64,000 bases of DNA from NCBI GenBank assembly GCA_014905825.1, contig JACGCN010000002.1:2294001-2358000 (forward strand), given 5' to 3'. The notes under the pieces are model-generated. The model had not been told where the DNA came from. It saw only the letters and a program-made list of their open reading frames with translations, and made no database searches. The translations under genes were made by a program, and so were the position numbers. Every line of letters starts with the position of its first letter. The first letter of the stretch is position 1. Positions 46,958 to 60,012 of this stretch are shown here, one piece after another. The stretch is from Lyophyllum atratum (taxonomy: Eukaryota; Basidiomycota; Agaricomycetes; Agaricales; Lyophyllaceae).

Positions 46958-48816
46958 ATGCAAGTCACCATCTCCCTCCTCCAGTCTTCCCTCTCTCTTG
47001 TCCATATACCCCGCTCTCGTCTCCACCAGCTGTCCCATCCGGTTCTCAAGCAGATCCTCCAACCGAATCCTACTTTCTTGAACATAACCTGTAACGAGGT
47101 TGAACTCAGTCTCTTTGCAGACGAAACCGTTCTAGAGGACTTTGAGCCCATTGCCAGGAAGGATCGACACAGAAAGCGCTCTATAGCGAATACTGGTGCA
47201 GGACGGCCACCTGGTTCACGGAGTCGCGACATCGATCCTGTCGAGGTCTCATATGAGAGATGGAGTGTACTACAGGTCGACTCTCATAGCGACCAGATTG
47301 GTATGCTATACGTTTTACACAGTCATCTCCGTCTGACAATAAGCCTCTCAGACAATTCTGGTGCGCGAGTGAACGAGGTCTCAGCACCATTAGCGGCGGC
47401 CGGGATCTCTATTCTCTACCAGTCGTCTTATATGAGTGATTTCATTCTAGTATGTCGTTTAATGTCTGTCTTGAATGTTTATTAATTTTGCACCAGGTCA
47501 AAACGGCTCGCCTACAGGAGACGATGAGTCTCCTGGCTGATGCTGGCTTCGACATATACACCGGCTCTGAGACCTCACCCATCAGCCCTGCCCGGACGAA
47601 GGCTAGATCATCCGTTCACGACTTCCGCACAACACCGCCTCCACCCCCTTCCATGACGCGTGCCAGGAGCGGAACCGATCCTGCTTTAGCAAAGCTGGAT
47701 CCAATATCCATCTGGAACGATCCTCTCTCCACCGCTGATGCGACGACACCCCCTGGAAACATCCAGTCGCATCCCAGGCAGAAAAATACCTCCCCAACCG
47801 CCGGTGAAGTTCGCCTTCTTCCCTCAGACCTCGCATGCGTAGGGCTCTCAGAAGAGCTTGGGGCAGATCACTGGGGTCTCAAAATCGTGAAACTAGTGGC
47901 TTTCCCTGAACTGATACCATCTCCGGCTCCTCCACCTTATGTGCCTCATATCACTGTCCCTCCCTCAATCATTACCACATCTCTATACCCTCTACGCAAG
48001 CCTTCGACTCCTCTCTTCGATTTCTCTCCACCTATTGTTGATCCTCTGGGCCGTAGTACTAAATCTCCCACCCCATCTGGTTCTACGTCAGACTCATCCA
48101 GTGAGGATGACGGCTATTTTTCTCACTCCCCACAGACGAAATCTTCTTTGTCTGTTGTCTCTTCGGCTTCACGCTCCGAAACGGACCTCAGGGAGCTCTC
48201 GCCTCTTCCATCGCCTTTCAAACACCGGTCCAGACATTTGACCCAGATCTCCTCGCCTCTTTCGCCCACGGCATATCGCTCCGTCGACGCTGACCCAGGC
48301 CAAGGCACAGCCAGGTCTCGAGTGCCGTTCTTCAGTTACACACGGACGGCTGAAGGCTCGTCGCTGACGGCGGATGTGTATATCCTGGCGGCACTTTTTC
48401 CTCGGCAGGAGAGAGACATGATCATCTGTAGCGGCGAACTAGATGCCGCCGACGAACGTCTCGCCGGATCACACACAGGCGACTTTTCGGATGATGAGGA
48501 CCTGGAAGACGGAAGCATTCTGAGCTGCCTGCAGCTCGATTTGCAACGGTTTGGGCTTGGTAAGTGAAATTTGAAAGATCACTCCCCCTTTCCTCACAAA
48601 TGTATCTCTGTGCAGACAAGTACGGACTCGTCAACCGTTTCTCTAAAGTGCTCGAGGAGAACGAGATAAACCACATGTACAGTTCATCGTTCAAAACAGC
48701 GAATCTTCTGGTACGCTCCTGTCTCCTGAACTTATCACATCAGGCATTCATTCATACTACGCCAGGTTGATAAAAAGCACGCGCGACGTGCTCAGGCCCT
48801 CCTTTGCGGCTGCTAA
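46958..48816 (+). CDS. ACT-domain protein (CASTOR-like)
   Basis: Five exons (46958-47300, 47352-47449, 47497-48559, 48616-48710, 48766-48816) give 549 aa. The N-terminal part matches the CASTOR/GATS-type ACT region: SLSLVHIPRSRLHQLSHPVL, SLFADETVLEDFEPI, YERWSVLQVDSHSDQID, NSGARVNEVSAPLAAAGISI, LYQSSYMSDFILVKTARLQE, LLADAGFDIYT. A second related half (LACVGLSEELGADHWGLKIV, LDKYGLVNRFSKVLEENEIN, MYSSSFKTANLLVDKKHARR) is split by a Ser/Pro-rich stretch of about 230 residues. In animals CASTOR1 senses arginine for TORC1; whether the fungal protein binds an amino acid is inference. All joins keep the frame. Confidence 0.85.
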
Positions 48817-49454
48817 ACGGCCATATCGGATTTGTTTATGACTCCCTCTCATCAGGGCCGTACCTCTCTTGGATGGGCAAAAATATTTACATTATCCATT
48901 GCATCACTACTCACCATTTACATAACAACCATATAACTGTCTAGCTAGCCTCCTATTTCCCCCTATTTTGCGTTCGTGATGGGTCATCGCCCGCCACCCA
49001 GCATACTTGTTATCTCGCTTGCTTATCTCCTGCACTGTATCCGTATGCACGTTTATCTCTGTATTTGTATTCATTTGAGTGGGATTCTTGTTCTGTTCTT
49101 CCATCAGGCGCATCATGAAAAAATGGAAATGATTTCCCGGAATGAGTCCGGAACACTGACTGCCAGGGCGGGACTGGATGACGAGATCAGGGCTCGAGGT
49201 GCTTTTTGACAATGATAGCTAATGATAAATCCAGTGTCAACTCGGCGGGACTTGAGTGGGATACTCGCTTTGATTCGTGTCACGGGCATGGGAAGGGCAG
49301 GGCTAGGACGGCGGCCATGAAGTAATTCTGTCAATATTGTCAGGATGGAAGTGAACGAAACGTTACACGTATGCTACAGATAAAGTGAAGGTATATGATG
49401 CGTGAATGGTATCGAAAGCAATGGACAAGGAAAGAAATAAGTTAGTCACCCCCA
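48817..49454. other. intergenic between convergent genes
   Basis: 3' flanks of the ACT-domain gene and the 543-aa gene. Small open frames on both strands lack motifs. Confidence 0.5.
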
Positions 49455-51412
49455 CTACCAGTCATCAAGAGAAGGAAGGTCATCCTCGTCTTCATCGATA
49501 AAGAACATCGGCCGCGACGTTGCTTGGAGCTTCGCAACGCCCGCCTCGATCTCTGTGTGCAACTCTGTATGGGAATCAAAGCCACAAACACTTGAATAGA
49601 CAGAAACTATGCCCGTGTCATCTTGACCCTCGTCCCCATGCCGCACATAGAAGAAGTCATGATCGCCATCCTCATCGACAGGGGTCTCGGGAGTAGGTGT
49701 CCCGGGCCGTGAAGCGCACTCACTCTCGAGCAGATCCACATCCACATCAGATGACGCGTCATCGTAGACAGAGGAGTCATCCCAGTCTTCGACCGCATTG
49801 ATGATGTCGACCGAATATGATCGCACGATAAGCCGTTGTCCGAATCCGGCGTCCTGAGTATATGGCGTAGCATTATTTTCGGTCACTTGAGGCAGCTGGG
49901 GCGGAGGCGCGCTGATAACGATGTGCGGCGCGCGAAAAGGACAGGTGGAGTCGAGGATGATCGTCCCGAAATGCCTTTGGCTCGCAGCGAGGATAGGCTA
50001 CAAGGGACATTCTGATGGGTTTCTCAATTCATGGATTCAAAATAGGCGTTCTTACCTCCGCAGGGTCGCTCCATGTGAATACGGGTTCTATGTCCAAAAG
50101 AATGCTGGATACGGCGTCATAGCGCTGTCGGCACGAACGTGCGAGACTGCTGGCGTCGAAGAACTGGTGGTTGATGAGGATGGGACTCCGCAGAACATAT
50201 CGGGGTTGACTTACCGCGGCCTTGCAGAGCGCCTTTTGGAGTATTTTCACCACCTGAGTTAGAACAAGCCGTTCAACAGCCGCGGACTCAATCTAACCTG
50301 GTGATTAGGATATGATTTTCCAGCAGAGAAAATACACATACAGATTTTTGGAACCTTGAGGGGCTAAACATGAGTACGGGTGGAAAACTGTCGTTCAGTG
50401 ATGGTGGGAGGGTGGGGAGGCTCGGGAGTGGTCGCGAGATAGGTTGAAGGGTAGGTAAACGGCCGCTAGACGTGTCCAATCGGGGTACCATGAGGTATCC
50501 CGGCCACTGCATATCGACACGATTTTGCCATGACGTATACTGGTCTTCCCAGGTCTCCTCACTTGGAGTAATCACGATATGGGGGGCACAGTCAGGATTT
50601 TCAGAATCGAGAACCAGGTTCCACCGGTTGTAGTTGAAATATCCCAGAGTCTCCTAGTATCGATGCCATATAAACACGCTGCGCTGGACAACAAGTGGGT
50701 TCTACTCACGTTGTCGCGTGCCATGTCCCACCCAACTCCGCCCTCGTCCTCGGACGCCGATGACAGCACATCTTCGAGTTGCTGTAGAAAGTACGCGTCT
50801 TAGATCAGTTAAGGAGTTCGTAGAAGGTGACTTACCGCGTTAGTTGCGTCCTGACGCGTCTCCGCAGTGAAATAGCCGCGTTCCTGTTCATGACGCGACA
50901 TTGCCGTTTGAGGTGGGCACGAGGCAGGCTCGCGTACTGCCGCGGCTGATATCATGGGCTCAGCGCCAACATCTTCTTCTACAGAACGCGAATAATGTTC
51001 ATCTCCTTCGGTAGTCGTAGAACATTCTCCGCCCAATGTCGTCGACTCCGAGGGATCATGCTACCATAACGTGATCAGCATTCGAGAAGCCATAAAGGAA
51101 GAGCCGACGCACTTTTACGTTTTTCTCTCCTTCCTCCAGTGTTTTCTCCAATCTCTCCACGACACTTCCCGACGCCGGAGTGTCCTGGTTCGCCTCCGGT
51201 GTAGTGGGAGTAACGGTGCTGTCAACAATCGAAAAACTTGACGCGGTTGACGAGGTTGAGCACGTGACCCGCGGTAGGCGCGGACCGCGCGATGTCCTTA
51301 TCCGAGTTATCGCTGTGCCACTCGTCTGCTGAGGTGTGTATGGGGCGGCAGCGATGGTGTGCATGATGGGTGAACCGATGTCCATCCATCTCATCGCCTG
51401 CGCGACTAACAT
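49455..51412 (-). CDS. unrecognised 543-aa protein
   Basis: Seven exons on the minus strand (51412-51113, 51060-50836, 50781-50710, 50653-50342, 50286-50215, 50163-50056, 49997-49455), all joining in phase 0, give 543 aa. The joins are supported by continuous protein-like sequence: a Ser/Thr-rich head, a coiled-coil-like VERLEKTLEEGEKNVK, then GYFNYNRWNLVLDSENPDCA, EDQYTSWQNRVDMQWPGYLM, a Pro/Leu-rich stretch, AAVERLVLTQVVKILQKALC, LARSCRQRYDAVSSILLDIE, RHFGTIILDSTCPFRAPHIV and an acidic tail ending DEDEDDLPSLDDW. I do not recognise a family. The central Trp/Tyr-rich part looks folded, the ends disordered. The start is the first ATG in the frame. Confidence 0.7.
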
Positions 51413-52052
51413 TGGTGTGAGAGTATTGATATTCACTGACCAACGATTCACGTTGATCGTGTGGCGCACTAGTTTGCTGGGATGAGCGTTCAAGTCTTGC
51501 TTAGTACAGGGAGTCAAGTCCGAGTGGGGCTGTATCCGAGCAGAAATTTAGCAGATGATGAGAAGATGGGTGTAAGCGTGAAGGGAGCACTCGGCTCTGC
51601 TTTATTAAAGGTGGTGGTGCGTGTCAAAGCTGCTCTGGTAGCTTTGACGCCCATTTTTGTAGTAAGCACTTGGCCATGAGTTGATCCCCGGATTTCCTTT
51701 TAAGTACAGGGTAAATGTCCTTGCGGGAGCTATAGACAATGGACTGGCCACTGATAGACACAGACCGTCGAACAATGTTAATGAGCTTTCATGAGCGCAA
51801 CGGAGCTCGAACCACTTGATGTGGCCCATGGTCCTGAAGCTTGAAGCTTGTCTGGTTTCAAGAAGTGTTTTATAATAGGTATATGGCGATCAACCTTATT
51901 TCGTGAGCCTTGAAGCACTTTCTAGTAAAGACTCAAATACACAGGATTGTAATGAGATCGCAGCATTTGTTAAAGGCAGTAGAATAATCGGATCGTCCAC
52001 ACGCATTGATTGAATCAATGTGATCTTATCAGATAAAGAATATATATGACTA
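51413..52052. other. intergenic
   Basis: No gene seen between the 543-aa gene start and the dehydrogenase stop. A short AT-rich palindromic patch (TCAATGCG...CACATTGATT region near 52000) is not otherwise notable. Confidence 0.45.
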
Positions 52053-53694
52053 TCATTCCTCCTTGGACACTCCCTCGTCTGGTCGACGTCCAGAGATTTT
52101 CGAGAACTGCACCATAGTATAGTTAGCATGCGCAATCTGTATTATCTCCTTTTCAGCGATGAATGGGGGTACGGGGATTAGTGTGCTCACCCACTGGAAG
52201 AAATCACGCAAGAAACTTGGTAGATGCGAGAGGTATGGAACGAAGTTGGTATAAAATGGAAGCATGATGTGCTGGGAATGTTGCTCATCCAATGCTGCTA
52301 TAATACTCTTCACAATGGTGATAGGCTGGATGGAGGGGAAGAAGAATTTATACCACGAGCTCTCTGGCACGCTGAGTGTTTTGAACAGGGGAGTCAGAAT
52401 GTGGCCTGGGGTCACGAGCGTAGTACGAATCTGTGGGCATTTGTATCTGAAAATTCCTATAGTCAGATGTGTTTTCATTGTCGAACCGAGGAAGGCGGTG
52501 GTTTACCGAATGTCAAGCTCATATCGCAGCGACTCGTGCAGGGAGATTGCGGCTGCTTTCGAAGCACTATAATCGGCTGAGATGAAGATAGATGAGGTGG
52601 TGAATATGTTAGTTTTCCTTGAAGCACGCACACATTTGCACTGCACCAGAATAGCCCATCACGGAGGCTACGCTAATCTGTTCAAAACTCCCCTCATGAA
52701 CGGCGCGTAATTAGCTGAAGGGAAGGGGACCGTACAATATGACCGGACTTGTTATTAATCATGGAAGGCAGGAAGGCCTTGAGAGTCCAGAAATGAGCCA
52801 TAGTATTAACTGAGAAAGTCCTGTAGCCAAGTCAAAACAGGAAGATAAGAGATAACGACGCGACGAACTGTTGTATATCCTCAGGCTCCAAGTCAAGAAT
52901 GAGTTTGCCTTGAACAACACCCGCGTTGTTGATGAGAACTGTCGGATGGCCTATCTAAATTCGGTACGTGATTCAGCCGGGTTCCAGTGTTTACTTCGCA
53001 GTACACCGACCTCGTCTATGACCTTCTTCGAAACGGCTTCGACTTCTTCCCACTTGGATACATCGCACTTGTAGTAGGTGATGTTGTCTACAAACGTCCT
53101 AAATGTACGTCTTGAAGTGCAGCAAAAAGAGACGAACAATTTTCAGTTATGATAGGATTGATGTCGAGGACCACGACGTTAACGTTGCGCACTGCCAGAG
53201 TGTTTGCTAGAAGCTCCCCGACCCCAGAAGAGCCTGCGAATGTTAAGATATTTGACTTGGGACAGAAAGACGGCCTAGCGCACCTCCAGTAACAACAACG
53301 ATCTGCTCTCCCCAATCGAACCTCCCGGGACCAAAGAACAAGCTCCCTTGGTTACGATACAACCTTGAACACCACTTGATAAACCCTATGGAATGTCGGT
53401 ACGCCAGAGGTATCAGAGGATGAAGGCACTCACAGAATAGCGAAACGAAAACCCAATAAACTGACGAAATTAGGACGACTGGATCGGTGAGCTTTGCGCC
53501 CTGGAAGACATAGAAAACGGGAACAAAGAATAGAAAGAATGGCCCTAAGAGATGATTAGCGTTAGTCCTGGCGTAGACTAGTAGATAATGGCCTCACCGA
53601 AAGCTGTGTGTGCCAGCACTTTGACGAAAAGGTCGACATCAAGTGAATCGAAGATTGGGGATCCGTCCACAGAGTGTTCGCTCTCCTGGTCCAT
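52053..53694 (-). CDS. membrane-anchored short-chain dehydrogenase/reductase
   Basis: Eleven exons on the minus strand (53694-53598, 53544-53434, 53385-53284, 53233-53138, 53087-53007, 52950-52869, 52820-52736, 52677-52632, 52576-52507, 52446 to about 52191, 52106-52053) give 359 aa. A hydrophobic head (FFLFFVPVFYVF, VVLISSVYWVFVSLFC) anchors it. The Rossmann fold shows the cofactor loop VVVTGGSSGVGELLA, the Asp in VVVLDINP (which favours NAD+), CDVSKWEEVE, NNAGVVQGKL, ISVASVMGYSG with the catalytic Ser and MSDYSASKAAAISLH with the catalytic Tyr-x3-Lys. The layout fits retinol-dehydrogenase-like SDRs found on ER or lipid droplets; the substrate is unknown. The 10th donor position may be off by one base. 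Confidence 0.88.
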
Positions 53695-54328
53695 AGTGAC
53701 GTAGATTTCAAGTGTGCCAGAGGTATAAGTCGGGCGCAGCCTGACTGGTTGAACTTGAGTTGAATGGTGAATGTAGAAGATTGAAGCTGCAACAGCACAG
53801 CACCTTCGATGCGTACCAAACTTTAAGGTGAATGATGATCAAAGTCGGGCCAGGGACGATCAATTTGTTGGTGATCATATCATGTCTTCGATGCTAGCGC
53901 TCTTCGATGTTCGTCTCCGCGAGCCCCTTCCTGCTGCTTCGTTACCTCGTTCAAGCAGCTTCTAGGTCATGCACTGTTTTGCTTCTTTAACTCAGATAAT
54001 GATCAAGGACATAAAACATATCTATGGTCAGACTGATCCTACGCCGCGCCCCGCTCAGACTAGGAGGGAGGCGGTCGTGATTTAAACACCCATATTGAGG
54101 TAAGAGCTAACATTCTGGAGTGGTACAGGACAAGGAATTGATATTGGGGCTTATAATTAGATGTGCTACTGGTGAATTATCACAGTGGCTTGACAGCTTC
54201 CGCCTTGGCTCACCCTGCTTCAGTCGAACCATTGCATAGACCTGCTCATGCCCACCATCTCCTTCCTCGAGTGATTCCCCCTTCACCGCCCAACGCGATT
54301 TTCACCTCAACACCCTCTTGTCTGTGTC
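53695..54328. other. upstream region shared by divergent dehydrogenase and 893-aa genes
   Basis: No gene seen. CT-rich tracts precede the plus-strand start at 54329. Confidence 0.5.
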
Positions 54329-57300
54329 ATGGGTAACGTTAACGAACCGTCTGCTGACGGCGTTCCTGGCGAGCACGAGGATAGCCCGCCCGACGCACAG
54401 GTATGCCGGACACTACTGCTCACCATCGGCACTCCTTACCGACCTTATGTTTCACACAGGAGTCCTCCAGCTATGATGTTTCTGGTCAACTCAGAGCTGT
54501 AAGATGTCTATTCCCGGTATCGGGCGCGGGCGCCCCTTCCATAATGGTGCTAACATTATTCCGAAGAACATCACATCCGAAGTGACCTTGCTTACACCTG
54601 AACAAGTACCTCTTCTATACTCCTTATTGTGCCTCCTTCTCACAATTTTCCAGCGTCTGCAACACAACCCCGATACAGGCGACCTGGGTTCCCAGCCGCC
54701 ATCCAGGGTCCTTATACATGAAGAAGACTCCACCAACGTGTGGATACCGCTCCCGGTAGGTCTATGATATCCTGTCACCAAAAGTATAAACCAATTGTGG
54801 TGTATAGGACGCAATGGCTACGCAGCCATCTGTTGAATTAGATACCGATGTGGCGCCCGACTCTGCCAATAGTTCATTCCCTCTCTCAGATTCAGAACTT
54901 CCTGAAACTTTTGACGCCTCCGTGAATCACGTTGACTTGTCGGACTTCTTTGTTTGCCCCGTCGCTTCGGACCTAAAAATTTCTGTTAATGACCAGAAGG
55001 TGCGCATATATGTTGATGTGTTCCACTCACTCACTCACAGATAAGCTCTTCAGGCTTCTATTCTATGTGCGGAAGCCGAGACTGTGAAGGTCGCTCAAGG
55101 CGAACTTTTGATGGAGCCTCCACTGATAGATTTTGAGCATGATCTGAGGCCTTCTTCTGTACCTTCAGTTTCTGCCGCTATCCGCGCGAGTGTCCTCTCA
55201 GGAGATGCTCCATGCTTTATCCCGAAACACCAGGAATTGAACGTACGTGCTGTATCACTCCATGAACGCCCATGTAACTCATATCTCTCGTGATTCAAGA
55301 TGTCAGAGCAATTTTCCCGACTTGAATCCACAATGTCCGATATTCTCTCGAGCCCCGTTCCCGTTTATCCTGCTGTGATGGGTCAAATTCTCGAGGTTCC
55401 TATCACCAAGCATGTTCCAGTTTCTGCGAAATCCCAGGCAACGCTCATTCACTTACTAATTCTTTGTGCTGTGACTGACTTGTGTTGTTATAGCATAGCG
55501 TGCAAGCCCCTCAATCCTCCAAATTTGGGCACCCTGCAACTACGAGGGAAGAGACTCAGATATCCACTCCACCCTTACTGAATGATCTTCCCATCATTGT
55601 GAACACATACGCTGATGCAACGAATGTCAGTCTTTCACACTCTGAGTATCCATTCTCTAATATCCACCCTTAGCTTGCGCTACAATATCCCGAACTCGCA
55701 GACCAGATCCTTGCGCATCCTCTTCCCAAACCGCCACCACCCATCTTGACACAAGAAAAAATCCTTGCAGCCACCCAAGCCCCCAAACCGCTCTCTCCAA
55801 GTCTTCATCACCCCGAGAGGCCTCATTGGGCTGCGGCAGCCATTCGGGAAGACTCTGAGACCCCTGAAGCCCTCCCTGTGCCGCCCCAAAGCCGCGATAA
55901 TAAAGGCACACATCATGAAGTCAGTGACTCCTCTAGGTCTCACCGTCGTCGCGGTAATGATTCCGGCTCGTCTATTCCTCCAACACATCATGACAATTCT
56001 CAATCCCGACTGCCGCAAAAAATCGGATCTGGACGACGTCACGAACTCCCTCCACATCGCATAGGCGCTGAACATATTGATCCGCCCCCTCATCTCATCC
56101 CTCTTATACAACAATTATCGGATTCACGAAATCCATGGGCCATTGGCTCCGAGAATGGTGACAACGACACAGGCACTGCTTTGTCCCCGACTCGGAATTG
56201 GGATCGTGGAACTGGACTCGCAGAGACCCATGCCCGCGATATCCTGTCGGGGGTTGCTTCGTCTGAACACTCCGACGTCGGCGCAGATCACGAAGTGGCT
56301 AGTGAATGGCTATTACCAGATGTTAATCGGCGGGACCTTGCACAGAACGCCACAAACCGCCCACATGATGAAGCACATCAGCAGGCACCATCCCTTTCAG
56401 GATATGACCGACTAGGCCGGCATATAATTTCTCCTCATACAATTGGCGCCAATCACGAGCCAGAGAGAACTGTTTCGCGTCGAGCCCACAAGCGACAGGT
56501 GGCTGATCTGAATATAGCCACACGGAGGTATTTGGGTGGAGGCTCCAATCGGGGAAGTCGAAGGGCTTCTTCGAGCGCTAGTTCTAACCGGAGCGTCGAG
56601 ATAACAGGATTAGCGGCCGCCTCCTCATCTGCATCTTCTGTGTTTTCTGTTGACAAATATCAGGTCGATATTTCTGGGGAACCTTCCGAGGGGTCTCACA
56701 GACTGGATGGTTCTCCTCCTCGGTCTAGCCTTCCTCCCTCCCGAGAGATACCTGCTGAGGAAGAACTGACGCCCATGCTGCCCTCCGGAGAATCTCCCTT
56801 CCGTGAAATCCAACTACGAACAAACAACGTGGACCCCATTCTCTATCATAGTCCCAAAGCTTCTGCGGATCCTCGCAACATTTCTCTTAGCACCGGATTT
56901 CACGTGTCTCCTCGTATCATATCTTTAGCATCTCATGAAAACCACCCAGTTGGCGACTTCAATAATACGGGAAGCCAATGGCTCGTTCCACCAGAGCACT
57001 CGGAAGACGACTGGCTTCCACCTGGTCCCACAAGGCCAAATATCCAAAGCGCACTATCTCCCTCTCAAATCTTGCCCTTCGCCGACTCCTCGGGCGCATT
57101 CCTCCCTCCCAAGTACATGTCCAACAGTAATAGCAATCACCAAGGGCGGCGCACAGAACCACATGTCCCATTAGAACTAGACCCCCGCATAAAGGCCACA
57201 CCCGCGAATCGGTTCGGAGACCCGGCATTCACAGTCCCTTCTGCTGGCAGCAACGGACCGGCGAGCGACAATCAGCGCAGGTATCCTGGACGCGCGCGGC

Positions 57301-57452
57301 AATCGCTGCCGGCCCAGTCGGAAGTGTTTTCTCAGCACTTGGCACAAGCTTATCCGTCTGGTTTTGGGAATGGGGGCCGTGGGTGGAGGGGTCGGGGGCG
57401 TGGCGCGAGGAGCGCATCGGCTCAGAACTCTCAGCGTACCTATGGCCCTTGA
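54329..57452 (+). CDS. 893-aa low-complexity protein with RGG-like tail
   Basis: Nine exons (54329-54400, 54460-54498, 54567-54605, 54654-54755, 54808-54999, 55054-55242, 55300-55437, 55494-55625, 55674-57452), all phase 0, give 893 aa. Every exon begins and ends on a codon border, which makes exon skipping harmless to the frame. The protein is rich in Pro, Ser, His and Arg and looks disordered. The end GGRGWRGRGRGARSASAQNS is an RGG/RG-type tail typical of RNA-binding or condensate-forming proteins. Repeated themes (ISPHTIGA/PHRIGAEH, WLLPDV/WLVPPE/WLPPGP) are seen in the last exon. The seventh intron starts with GC (CAG|GCAACG) in my reading. No family recognised. Small early exons are the least sure. 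Confidence 0.65.
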
Positions 57453-58166
57453 TAGACGCATGAGGCAAGCCCGTCCGAGGTAGATAACTTCTGGTGAGAG
57501 CAGGTGAGGCAAGGCGTTAGATTCTATTTCGATCCCAGGCTTTTTTTTATCTCGTAGCATGAAGGTTTTTCCTTACTTCACCCTTTTCGCTCGCATAATA
57601 ACCACCGATATCGTCCCTGTAGTATAGTTAGCTACCCATCCAGATCCTGTGACTGCCGGCCTCCGAACGTATGAAGATGTTGACATGGACTCTTAGTCTG
57701 GGGACATAGAGGGCATCATTTCCTGCCCATCTAATGTCTTGCATTCAGTCAGTCAATCATGTCAGGACGAACACAGAATCGCAACTCCGTTGTTGATCCG
57801 TTGATATCTACAATGATATATGATTAGACATGCCGTACGTGTACATACATACTGCGGGCAAGAAAAACATGGTGCGTAAGACCCGAGAGCGAAAATGTAG
57901 GTGAACTGTGAATGTAGATGAACAACAGGTAATTGGCGTCAAGAGGTTCAAGGGGTTGATGCAAGCGACAGGGATATTGACCACTTTCAGCGGAAGAAAG
58001 ATTGAAAGGGTGCCGGACGCTATCTGAGGGAAATGCGAAGTCTCTGACTCCTCGAAAAGGCGCAGAGGTGCTGAGATGGCGTCGAGCAGGAAGCACCACT
58101 ACGCGGGCGCTGGGCCGGAGAATAAAGTGGTTGGTGAGTATGTATGCCGCTGGGTATCTCGGGGTA
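57453..58166. other. intergenic between convergent genes
   Basis: 3' flanks; a T-run at 57541 and no supported gene. The minus-strand open frame 57824-58189 overlaps the CAP gene's last exon and shows no motif. Confidence 0.5.
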
Positions 58167-58883
58167 TTACAATTTCTGTACGTTTTCACTATTGATGAGA
58201 GGTAATGTCAATCAGCGGACCCAGGTTGACAGGTCAGGGTTCAGAAAACTTACGGAGCTTGTCCAATAACATTTCCCGCTGGATTGTAGAGACAGACGTA
58301 GTAGGTTGCGAGACCTGTAGCGGGGCCTAACAGGTTGTTGCACTGTGAACGTGCGCATCCGACCTCGGTGGTGGACTTCCACACGATCTGTGTCCAGTGG
58401 TTATACGTTGGTTTCTTTGGGTTGTAGTCAACTGCAAGCGCCAAGGGTCAGATCTTTGTACATGCCGACTACGCAATGTAGTTGTAAGCGGTGGCACGCA
58501 CCTGCGTCTGCTGCAAACTGCGCGATTGCAGTAGATATGGGGAAAATCCCAGTTGCCGCAGTATGAAGTTCTCCGTACGGGGTCTCACTCAAGACTCCCT
58601 CTGTGCGCTCAAACTTGCAGTTGTCTGCCCATTTCTCAGCATTAGCAGCAAGCTCGGTGGACCAGGTCAGGTCAGGTGCACCGTGCACCTTCCGGATGGT
58701 ATTGTGCGAGTACAAGAAAGAGTTGATCTGGGGAGGAGACCCGCGTTTCGACAATGCATGAGCCGTAGATGTATGGTGGGACGTGAAGGCTTCGGCGGTG
58801 GGGACAAGAGATGCTAGCGAGAGGAAAGACAGCAGGCCGACGAAGAGCATGCCGGAACTGAAACGAATGTAGGGGGCGAGCAT
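58167..58883 (-). CDS. secreted CAP/PR-1 (SCP) protein
   Basis: Three exons on the minus strand (58883-58502, 58431-58254, 58188-58167) give 193 aa. A signal peptide (MLFVGLLSFLSLASLVPTAEA region) and a KR site (ALSKRG) suggesting Kex2 cleavage precede a CAP domain: NSFLYSHNTIRKVHGAPDLT, LAANAEKWADNCKFERTEG, YGELHTAATG, NHWTQIVWKSTTEVGCARSQ and TYYVCLYNPAGNVIGQAPEN. The His/Glu/His positions and two Cys of the CAP fold are visible. Yeast relatives (Pry proteins) bind sterols and fatty acids outside the cell. The last exon codes only seven residues; its acceptor was chosen because it gives the usual ending (APENVQKL). Confidence 0.92.
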
Positions 58884-59468
58884 AGAAGCAAGCCTGCGAG
58901 GAAACGGGGCTGGAGGAGGTTGGGGAGGAGGTTGAGAAAGTGAGGTTATTTTCACGCGTTGATCATGATCATGAGAGGGCTCGGCATATCCGTGCGGTAG
59001 CCTTGGTGACAGGTGTTTGGAAGGCGATCCAAGGCCGAAGAATATAAATCAACGAGGCAGAGTTTCCTTCGAACCTCAGTTTGCGCGATGATACGATTGC
59101 AGTTCAGTGTAGTGTGCTTTATAGCGATATCTGAAGGATTTAGGCTATGCATGATGTTTCTCGAGGTGAAAAACTTGCTCAAACGTCGAATCTAATCTGG
59201 AATACGTCAACTCTGACCAAACAGATCAATCCACGTGGTTATCTCCTGGTTATCTCTCACTCAAGCCGTTTGCATTGGCAAGGGATGGTCATTTGAAAAA
59301 CGGCTACATTAGATTCTCCACCTTCAACATTGGTCGTTTTGCCCCGTAATGACGGAACCGCGATGAGGATAGTCGCTATTTCGCAATATTTAGGACGCGT
59401 TCCCAAAAGAGTGACTAGCGCTAGGCACTCGAGCGTATGAAGCAATATAGGGAGCTAGTGTCCGCATT
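58884..59468. other. intergenic
   Basis: No gene seen. CACGTGG at 59232. The minus strand to the left is the CAP gene promoter. Confidence 0.5.
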
Positions 59469-60012
59469 CTATACAGGACGTATGTTGTATTCGCGTTTGA
59501 AAACATCGAGATCTTGCTCTTTGGATTTGTACTGCTCCGTTAGGTTGGCAATCGCCTTGCGTATCTGCCGGAACAACGTAAGTCTATACAAGGCGAACAA
59601 TAAATCCACTAACCCCGTCACGGGTCGTTTGCAATGTTGGCACGACGTCCTTAACAGTCCGCTCTACTAGGACGCCTCCGATGAGCCGGAAACATTTACG
59701 ATCTGGTTCCTCCTCAAGCGTTTCGCTGAGGGTTGTCAGGACAAGACTGGATGTATCATATCGATTTGAGTCATCGTAGACGTGGCGATAAAGATGTAGA
59801 CCGACCCATGTTCATCAGCTTGTTGCTCCAATTCACCTATCTTGCCCGCCAGTGCTTGCATCTCATTCTGCATCCGAACGTAGTTCTGTTGGATGTCTGG
59901 CTAATCCATTCAGTGAGTGAGATCGACGATAACGCGAACATAGAGAGTATGCACCTTGATCCGACAGAGCCGGTGTCTTTGATTTAGCCTTTACTTGCGA
60001 CGAGGACGACAT
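59469..60012 (-). CDS. GIM4: prefoldin subunit 2
   Basis: Four exons on the minus strand (60012-59955, 59896-59806, 59725-59614, 59564-59469) give 118 aa, the normal size. Prefoldin is a hexamer that passes nascent actin and tubulin to the chaperonin CCT. As a beta-type subunit it has two helices around a beta hairpin: QDIQQNYVRMQNEMQALAGK and IGELEQQADEHGETLEEEPD, then KCFRLIGGVLVERTVKDVVP, and IRKAIANLTEQYKSKEQDLD at the end. The pattern RKCFRLIGGVLVERTV is typical of Pfd2. It shares a 156-bp upstream region with the complex I gene. Confidence 0.93.
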
